Source of the DNA: CADEDH01 sp047974625
GTDB taxonomy: Bacteria > Actinomycetota > Acidimicrobiia > Acidimicrobiales > SZUA-35
Assembly: GCA_047974625.1 (NCBI GenBank)
Contig: JBKECK010000016.1
Span: 67,676 to 131,675, forward strand
DNA length: 64,000 nucleotides
Reading direction: 5' to 3'
Of the stretch, positions 59,103 through 64,000 are shown piece by piece. Both the position numbers and the translations under genes were made by a program. A model generated the notes under the pieces. It was not told where the DNA came from, did no database searches, and saw nothing but the letters and a program-made list of their open reading frames with translations. How positions within the stretch are numbered: position 1 is the stretch's first letter; each line of letters begins with the position of its first letter.

Positions 59103-61489
59103 AGGGATGGTCCTCCGATGTCGATGGCGGCGGTCTTGGCGCGGGAGATGCCGAGGGAGCGGCGAACGTCCGCAAGCGGGTCGAGCGATGCCCGGCCGAG
59201 TTCGTCTCGGCTGGCGACGGCGTAGAGGTGGTTCTCGTGGCGGCCGCGGGACAGGCCCGTGTAGCCGAGCTCGTTGAACAGGCCGTCGTCGCCGAGGAGG
59301 TAGGCCGCGTCACACGTCATGCCCTGGGCCTTATGGACGGTGACGGCGTAGCCGTGGCTGAGGTGACCGTCGTCGATGTAGCGGTTGGGGACGGCGACGC
59401 TGGTGCCGTTGTCGAGGCGGACCGTGAGGGCGGCAGTGGTGGTGCCGGTGACGCTGCCTCGGTTGCCGTTGAGAATGCCGAGGTCGTAGCGGTTGCGGTG
59501 GGCGATGACCCGGTCGCCGAGGGAGAACTCGGTGCTGTCGTTGCGCCAGACGGCGGGGCCGAGTTGACCGTGGCCGATGAGTTGGTGGCGCGCCCGGTCG
59601 TTCAGGTCGCCGACGTCGCTGCGGTGAGCGGCGATCATGACAGCGTGACGCCCCTGCGCGGTGGCGGTGTGCCAGTCGGTCACGAGGGCTTCTCGGACGG
59701 TGTCGGCGTTGTCGCCGACGGTCAGGCGTCCCGAGCGGTGCAGGTTCGCCAGGGCGTGGTCGATGTCGTTGGCCCGGAGCGCGTCGAGCGCTGCCCGTTC
59801 ATTGCGGTCGAGCTGGCGGCGGTTCTCGGTGAGGTGGAGGGGCTGGATACGCCGGGCGATGGCGGAGAAGGTTCCGCCGGCGTCGACTTCGGGGAGTTGG
59901 CGGGGATCACCGACGAGGACGAGCTTGGCGTCAGCCCGTTGGGCTTCGTCGATGAGGCGGGCGAGTTGGCGGGTGCCGACCATGCCGGCTTCGACGATGA
60001 CCAGGACGGTGCGGCGGTCGAGCTGCAGGCTGCCGGTGGTGAGCTGGTGCAGGGTGCGGTGCAGGGTCTGGGAACCGATGCCAGCGCCGGCGTGGAGTTC
60101 GGCGGCGGCTCGGGCGGACAGCGCAGCGCCGATGACGCGGTGACCGTCGCGTTCGCACGCGTCTCGGAAGGCGTCGAGCGCGGTCGTCTTTCCGGCACCC
60201 GCCTTGCCGACCACGACAGTGATGGCGTCACCGGACCGGGAGGCGTGTTCGACGACGTGGCGTTGCTCGTCCGCGAGGTGTGGTCGGGCGGCGAGTGCGT
60301 CGGCGACGGCTCGGCGGGAGGCGACGGCGATGTGTTGGTCGAGCCCGGCGACGGCGGTGGCTGCGGCTCGGGTGTCGAGGGCCAGGATCTCGGGGGTGGT
60401 GTAGACGCCGGGGAGGCGTTCGATGGCGTGGGGGCCGGCGAGGTAGTGGTCGCTGCGGCGCAGGATCTCGTCGAGGCTGGCGCCGTCGGGGGCGGAGCGG
60501 GCGGCGTGGCGGATGACGTCGCGGCGGCTGTAGGTGGCGTCGTGTTCGGTGAGGGCGAAGGCCAGGGTGTCGTCGGTGGCGGTGAGCCTGGGTGTGCGTT
60601 CGACGGTTGGGATGCCCGTTCCGTCGAAGCCGAGAGCAGCGGTCGCCCGGTCGCGCCACTGGCGGCGGAGGACGTCGTCGGGGAGGTCGTCTTCCTTGGT
60701 GGGTCGGGTGGCGAGTGCGGCGACGCGTGCCCCTCGTCCGGTGGTGACGCCACGCTCGGCCATCTCGGCTTCGATGTCGCGTCGGCGTTGGCTGAACTCG
60801 CGGCGCGCGGCGAGGGGGATGCCGGCGATCTCGCCGACGCCGTGGCGGTCGATGTCGCCGTAGAGCAGTCCCTGGGACTGGGCGAGCTCGTGCCGGAGGA
60901 CGGATTGGAAGACGGCTTCGGCGGTGTAGCGGATGCCGTAGAGCTGGCGGGTGTCGATGCCGGTGATGCGGCCGTCGGGTCCGGGGCTGGCGTTGGCGAC
61001 GACGAGGTGGCGGTGGAGGTTAGGGTCGCCGAGGCGGCTGGTGCGGTGGTCGAAGCTGGCGACGATGAGGCCGTTGCCGTCGTGGTAGTCGAGCCCGCCG
61101 TGGCCTCGGCGCACGATGGTCGCTTCGGCTTCGAGGAGGCGGACGACCGCTGTCTCGGCGGCGTCGATGGCGGCTTCGACGTTGCGGCGAGTGTCGTGGT
61201 CGCCGACGGCCCAGAGCACCGACATCGACTTGGGGACGCTGAGGGTGACGTCGAGGGCGGTGACCTTGATCGGGAACGCGGTGAACGAGGTGCCGGTGTC
61301 GGGTCGGACGCCTTCGAGGATGGCTCGGAAGTCGTCGGGGTCGACCTGGCCGGTGAGGTCGAGCTGGGCGGCGAAGGTGCCGTGCCAGCGGCCGGAACGT
61401 TCGAGGCTGCCGTAGTAGTCGTAGGCGTCGTCGTGGTGGAGTTCGTTGAGGTAGTAGTCGGCGTTGCGGACCTTGCCGATGGTGATCAT
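59099..61489 (-). CDS. MobF-family relaxase-helicase (TrwC/TraA type)
   Basis: The protein has 796 residues. The N-terminal relaxase has Tyr residues in DYYLNELHHDDAYDYYG, the VTLSVPKSMSVLWAV strand typical of TrwC, and the HUH metal site H148, H159, H161 (SFDH and NLHRHLV). The C-terminal RecD-like helicase has Walker A VVGKAGAGKTTALDAF, an LVLVGDPRQLPEVDAGG motif and GYAVTVHKAQGMT. It should nick oriT and unwind DNA for transfer. The ATG at 61489 has GGAG 5 nt upstream; a GTG two codons earlier lacks one. Confidence 0.92.
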   Translation of the reverse strand: MITIGKVRNADYYLNELHHDDAYDYYGSLERSGRWHGTFAAQLDLTGQVDPDDFRAILEGVRPDTGTSFTAFPIKVTALDVTLSVPKSMSVLWAVGDHDTRRNVEAAIDAAETAVVRLLEAEATIVRRGHGGLDYHDGNGLIVASFDHRTSRLGDPNLHRHLVVANASPGPDGRITGIDTRQLYGIRYTAEAVFQSVLRHELAQSQGLLYGDIDRHGVGEIAGIPLAARREFSQRRRDIEAEMAERGVTTGRGARVAALATRPTKEDDLPDDVLRRQWRDRATAALGFDGTGIPTVERTPRLTATDDTLAFALTEHDATYSRRDVIRHAARSAPDGASLDEILRRSDHYLAGPHAIERLPGVYTTPEILALDTRAAATAVAGLDQHIAVASRRAVADALAARPHLADEQRHVVEHASRSGDAITVVVGKAGAGKTTALDAFRDACERDGHRVIGAALSARAAAELHAGAGIGSQTLHRTLHQLTTGSLQLDRRTVLVIVEAGMVGTRQLARLIDEAQRADAKLVLVGDPRQLPEVDAGGTFSAIARRIQPLHLTENRRQLDRNERAALDALRANDIDHALANLHRSGRLTVGDNADTVREALVTDWHTATAQGRHAVMIAAHRSDVGDLNDRARHQLIGHGQLGPAVWRNDSTEFSLGDRVIAHRNRYDLGILNGNRGSVTGTTTAALTVRLDNGTSVAVPNRYIDDGHLSHGYAVTVHKAQGMTCDAAYLLGDDGLFNELGYTGLSRGRHENHLYAVASRDELGRASLDPLADVRRSLGISRAKTAAIDIGGPSL

Positions 61490-61495
61490 GGCCAC

Positions 61496-61634
61496 TCCCC
61501 CGCTGCCGGCGGGCGGGTGGCAGCGGCGCGGCGGCGGAGCCGGCGTACACCCCTGGTGTATTGGTGTGAACCTCCATCTCGCGGTCCCAGAGAGATGGAG
61601 TGGGAGATGCCAGATGAGCTGGCGAGCACGCCGG
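61496..61634. promoter_or_regulatory. Candidate oriT between relaxase and excisionase genes
   Basis: This 139-bp gap holds two inverted repeats: TACACC-CCT-GGTGTA (61546-61560), followed by TTGGTGTGAA, and CTCCATCTC/GAGATGGAG (61572-61580 with 61592-61600, 11-nt loop). Inverted repeats just upstream of a MobF gene are the usual setting of oriT. The second repeat could instead terminate the xis transcript. Confidence 0.45.
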
Positions 61635-61853
61635 TCATGGCGTGTTCTCGAACGGCAGCTCGAGTTGGGTCATGCGCTCGATGACGGCGACCGGCACACG
61701 GAGGCAGCCGCCGATCTTGATGACCGGGAGGCCTTCACGGCCGCCGGTCAGGCGGTACTGCTTGGTGGCCAGGTAGGCCGTGTTGCGCGATACGCCGAGC
61801 CGTTGCGCTGCCTGCTCGACGGTGAGGAAGGTCGCGTCCGATCCGGATTCCAT
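61635..61853 (-). CDS. xis: Excisionase-like helix-turn-helix protein
   Basis: The protein has 72 residues. FLTVEQAAQRLGVSRNTAYL followed by GLPVIKIGGCLRVPVAVIER is the MerR-like HTH_17 winged helix of excisionases and DNA-bending regulators. It probably directs excision together with the integrase, or regulates transfer genes. The ATG at 61853 has AAGGA 9 nt upstream. It is divergent from the XRE repressor across a gap with repeated operators. Confidence 0.78.
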   Translation of the reverse strand: MESGSDATFLTVEQAAQRLGVSRNTAYLATKQYRLTGGREGLPVIKIGGCLRVPVAVIERMTQLELPFENTP

Positions 61854-61941
61854 GAGTACGTATCCTTGCAAACTCCACCGGTGTTGTTCCGGGTTTTGGA
61901 CGATCGCGCAGAATACGTACCTTGTCAACACGAGTACGCAT
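61854..61941. promoter_or_regulatory. Three GARTACGYA-type operators between xis and the XRE repressor
   Basis: GAGTACGTAT (61854-61863), GAATACGTAC (61911-61920) and GAGTACGCAT (61932-61941) are near-identical direct repeats in the 107-bp divergent promoter. TTGACA on the minus strand (61924-61929) overlaps the region. The layout suggests a lysogeny-type switch bound by the XRE protein. Confidence 0.55.
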
Positions 61942-61960
61942 AATCATGTACCATGCCGCG

Positions 61961-62815
61961 ATGCCCCGGATTCGCAGTGACGCCGCCGACGACCCGAACA
62001 CGCTCGACGCCAATCAGGTCGTGGCCTTCAACTTCCGCCTCGCCCGCGGGTCGAAGGGCTGGACCCAGGACGAGACGGCGATGCGTCTCGAGAAACACTT
62101 GGGTCAGCGGCTCAAGAAGACGAGCATCTCGGCCATCGAGCGTTCGGTGGAGTCAGACCGCCGCCGCGTGTTCACGGTGCAGGAGGTCGTCGCCTTCGCC
62201 TTGACCTTCGACGTCCCGTTCCTGTGGTTCCTGATCCCGCCGCCCGATGAGGGCCTGAGGCTCGAAGGGCTCGACGGCCCGCTCGCCCAGCTGTGGCGCG
62301 TTGCCATCGGCACCGACGATCAGGCCGACCAGATCCTCGAACGGCTCGCCACCTTCACCGAGGCCAACCCACGCGCGGCTCACGACGTCGCCGCTGAGGC
62401 GCTCGGGTTCGAACCGGGCGTGACCCTGGAGCACTACCAGCGGGTCCGCCTCGACGGCCTGATCGACATGGTGACCGAGGAACTGGATCCGCTGGACGAG
62501 CTGTTCGCCGAGATGGGCCGGCTCGTCGAGCGCTACAACTCGGCGGCCAACCGATTCGCGCTCAACGCCGACGTTCCGAGGCGGGCCTACCGCCGAACCT
62601 CGGAGGTGCTGCTCGGCCGCAAGGTGTGGGAGCTGATCAACGCCGAGTACGGCCACAAGTTCTCCGGCCTCACGCTACTCGACCTCGTCGACCGCGACGA
62701 CGTCCCCTGGGAGTCGCTCATCGACACCGACCGCCCCGAGGTGCGAGACGCCATCCTCCGCCTCGCCGAGGCCATCGAACCCGAACTCCGCGGCTACGTG
62801 AACGAGCAACGCTGA
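61961..62815 (+). CDS. XRE-family repressor of the mobile element
   Basis: The protein has 284 residues. The helix-turn-helix (about 18-80) has AFNFRLARGSKGWTQDETAM and KTSISAIERSVESDRRRVFT. A helical C-terminal region (about 120-284) without known domain may dimerise or bind a ligand; there is no S24 peptidase motif, so it is not a LexA/CI-type self-cleaving repressor. ATG at 61961 chosen because the operators lie directly before it. Divergent from xis. Confidence 0.78.
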   Translation: MPRIRSDAADDPNTLDANQVVAFNFRLARGSKGWTQDETAMRLEKHLGQRLKKTSISAIERSVESDRRRVFTVQEVVAFALTFDVPFLWFLIPPPDEGLRLEGLDGPLAQLWRVAIGTDDQADQILERLATFTEANPRAAHDVAAEALGFEPGVTLEHYQRVRLDGLIDMVTEELDPLDELFAEMGRLVERYNSAANRFALNADVPRRAYRRTSEVLLGRKVWELINAEYGHKFSGLTLLDLVDRDDVPWESLIDTDRPEVRDAILRLAEAIEPELRGYVNEQR

Positions 62816-62923
62816 TGGCGGAATCCCGCGCCATCAGAGACCGCCATGGGGTGCCGCCCTACAGTTGCCGATGGCGCCCCACATCGGCGGAGGCAGGAAT
62901 CGAAATCGGACCAGGGGGTCGAC

Positions 62924-64000
62924 GTGTCGGTAGGCGCTGACAGCACGAGTGGCAGCCAGATCAACAACCACGCTGCCTTCATCTGGTCGGTGGCCGATCT
63001 GCTGCGGGGCGACTACAAGCAGTCCGAGTACGGAAGGGTGATCCTGCCGTTCACGGTCCTGCGGCGGCTCGACTGCGTGCTCGATCCGGTGAAGGCCGAG
63101 ATGCTGGCCAAGCACGAGTCGGTGAAGGGCCGGGTCGAGAACTTCGGTCCGGTGCTCGATGCCCTCACCGACATCGACGGGCTCTGGAACACGTCGCGCT
63201 TCGATCTACCGAAGCTGTTGAACGATCCCGACAACCTGGCCGACAACCTGCGGGCCTACATCCACGGCTTCTCGCCCGAGGCCCAGGAGATCCTCGACAA
63301 GTTCGACTTCCCCACCCAGATCACCCGCCTCGACAAGGCCAAGCTCCTCTACCTCGTCGTGTCGAAGTTCGCCGAGATCGACCTGCACCCCGACCAAGTC
63401 TCGAACCTCGAGATGGGCTACCTCTACGAGGAACTCGTCCGGCGGTTCTCCGAGCTGTCGAACGAGACGGCCGGCGAGCACTTCACCCCTCGCGAGGTGA
63501 TCCGGCTCATGGTCGAGCTGCTGTTCGCCGAAGACGACGACCTGCTGCGCAAGCCCGGCATCGTCAAGACCCTGTTCGACCCCGCCTGCGGTACGGGCGG
63601 CATGTTGTCGGTGGCCGAGGACCGGCTCCGTGAGCTGAACCCGAACGCCCGCCTGGAGGTGTTCGGCCAGGAGCTCAACGACGAGACCTACGCCATCTGC
63701 CGCTCCGACATGATGCTCAAGGGCCAGGACGCCTCGAACATCGCGTCGGGCAACTCGTTCTCCGACGACGGCCACCCCGGCCGCCGCTTCGACTACCTGC
63801 TCGCCAACCCACCCTTCGGGGTGGAGTGGAAGAAGGTCCGCGACGTCGTCGAGGACGAACACCAGCGGCTCGGGTTCGCCGGCCGCTTCGGTGCCGGGAC
63901 GCCCAGGATCAACGACGGCAGCTTCCTGTTCCTCCAACACATGATCTCCAAGATGAAGACCCCCGAGCAGGGCGGCTCACGCGTGGCGATCGTCTTCAAC
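62924..64000 (+). CDS. hsdM: Type I restriction-modification methyltransferase subunit HsdM (3' end outside window)
   Basis: The frame from the GTG at 62924 is open for 359 codons to the window end. The HsdM N-terminal helical domain begins INNHAAFIWSVADLLRGDYK, then YGRVILPFTVLRRLD. The methyltransferase domain has motif I DPACGTGGML (about residue 219) and motif IV NPPFG (about 295), preceded by GEHFTPREVIRLMVEL. It methylates adenine using S-adenosylmethionine within a type I system; HsdS and HsdR should lie downstream. AGGGGG precedes the GTG by 5 nt. Confidence 0.93.
   Translation, partial: MSVGADSTSGSQINNHAAFIWSVADLLRGDYKQSEYGRVILPFTVLRRLDCVLDPVKAEMLAKHESVKGRVENFGPVLDALTDIDGLWNTSRFDLPKLLNDPDNLADNLRAYIHGFSPEAQEILDKFDFPTQITRLDKAKLLYLVVSKFAEIDLHPDQVSNLEMGYLYEELVRRFSELSNETAGEHFTPREVIRLMVELLFAEDDDLLRKPGIVKTLFDPACGTGGMLSVAEDRLRELNPNARLEVFGQELNDETYAICRSDMMLKGQDASNIASGNSFSDDGHPGRRFDYLLANPPFGVEWKKVRDVVEDEHQRLGFAGRFGAGTPRINDGSFLFLQHMISKMKTPEQGGSRVAIVFN

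Larger units (their letters stand above)
54053..64000. mobile_element. Integrative mobilisable/conjugative element in tRNA-Lys (right end outside window)
   Basis: The segment from the tRNA-Lys 3' end onward contains, in order, an OLD-family ATPase/nuclease, tyrosine integrase, VirD4-like coupling protein, MobF relaxase, excisionase-like HTH, XRE repressor and a type I restriction methyltransferase. None is a housekeeping gene, and the OLD gene has visibly lower GC than the chromosome to the left. A coupling protein and relaxase without VirB-type secretion genes suggests mobilisation, or that secretion genes lie beyond 64000. The left boundary is inferred from the tRNA; the right att site is not in the window. 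Confidence 0.8.

Noticed and set aside
54053..64000. Prophage
   Set aside because: No capsid, portal, terminase or tail genes; relaxase and coupling protein indicate a conjugative or mobilisable element, at least for the visible part.
1..64000. CRISPR arrays, IS elements or rRNA genes
   Set aside because: No regularly spaced repeat arrays, transposase motifs or rRNA-like stretches were seen on either strand.

Overview
The window is a high-GC chromosomal segment with frequent GTG starts and many 4-bp ATGA/GTGA gene overlaps. It also carries a PASTA-domain Ser/Thr kinase, a DtxR-family regulator, a transglycosylase of resuscitation-promoting-factor type, WS/DGAT and phasin genes, and a HemD-winged-helix regulator next to nirBD and a nitrate transporter. 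Together these point to an actinomycete (Actinomycetota), plausibly of the class Acidimicrobiia. That placement is inference, because no rRNA is present.

Layout. 1-5.3 kb: nitrate/nitrite assimilation (nirB, nirD, a HemD-winged-helix regulator, NarK-type transporter), all on the minus strand. 5.4-7.9 kb: a tandem two-domain CoA-transferase. 8.7-17.3 kb: a seven-gene, translationally coupled minus-strand operon for a Wzx/Wzy-type surface polysaccharide, running priming transferase, three glycosyltransferases, chain-length protein, polymerase and flippase. 18-20.6 kb: HAD phosphatase, DtxR regulator, tRNA-Gly, PaaX-like regulator. 20.8-26.7 kb: a signalling operon of a soluble FIST sensor, a hybrid histidine kinase without its own sensor domain, and a REC-PAS-GGDEF-EAL output protein. 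26.8-38.7 kb: PknB-like kinase, a secreted polyester-hydrolase/cutinase homologue, HD protein, FAD oxidase, SDR, an orphan winged-helix regulator, an Rpf-like transglycosylase and a Baeyer-Villiger-type monooxygenase.

38.8-47.7 kb is a neutral-lipid/storage region. One operon encodes a phasin/PhaE-like protein, a patatin lipase and a WS/DGAT acyltransferase, all with long basic low-complexity tails. A second encodes a small phasin-like protein, an XRE regulator and an acyl-CoA synthetase. A MarR regulator and an alpha/beta hydrolase lie between them. 48-52.8 kb holds two ammonium transporters, one paired with PII, so nitrogen sensing sits beside carbon storage.

After tRNA-Arg and tRNA-Lys (53.8-54.05 kb) the character changes. 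From about 54.1 kb to the window end there is an integrative, mobilisable element: OLD-family ATPase/nuclease, tyrosine integrase, VirD4-like coupling protein, MobF relaxase with a candidate oriT, excisionase-like HTH, XRE repressor with repeated operators, and a type I restriction methyltransferase cut by the window edge. It most likely entered at the 3' end of tRNA-Lys and carries defence cargo. Its far end lies outside the window.

Most notable: the shared histone-like basic tails on the lipid-storage enzymes, the PETase-like secreted hydrolase, the FIST/hybrid-kinase/c-di-GMP operon, and the defence-carrying element. All functions are read from motifs; none is tested here.
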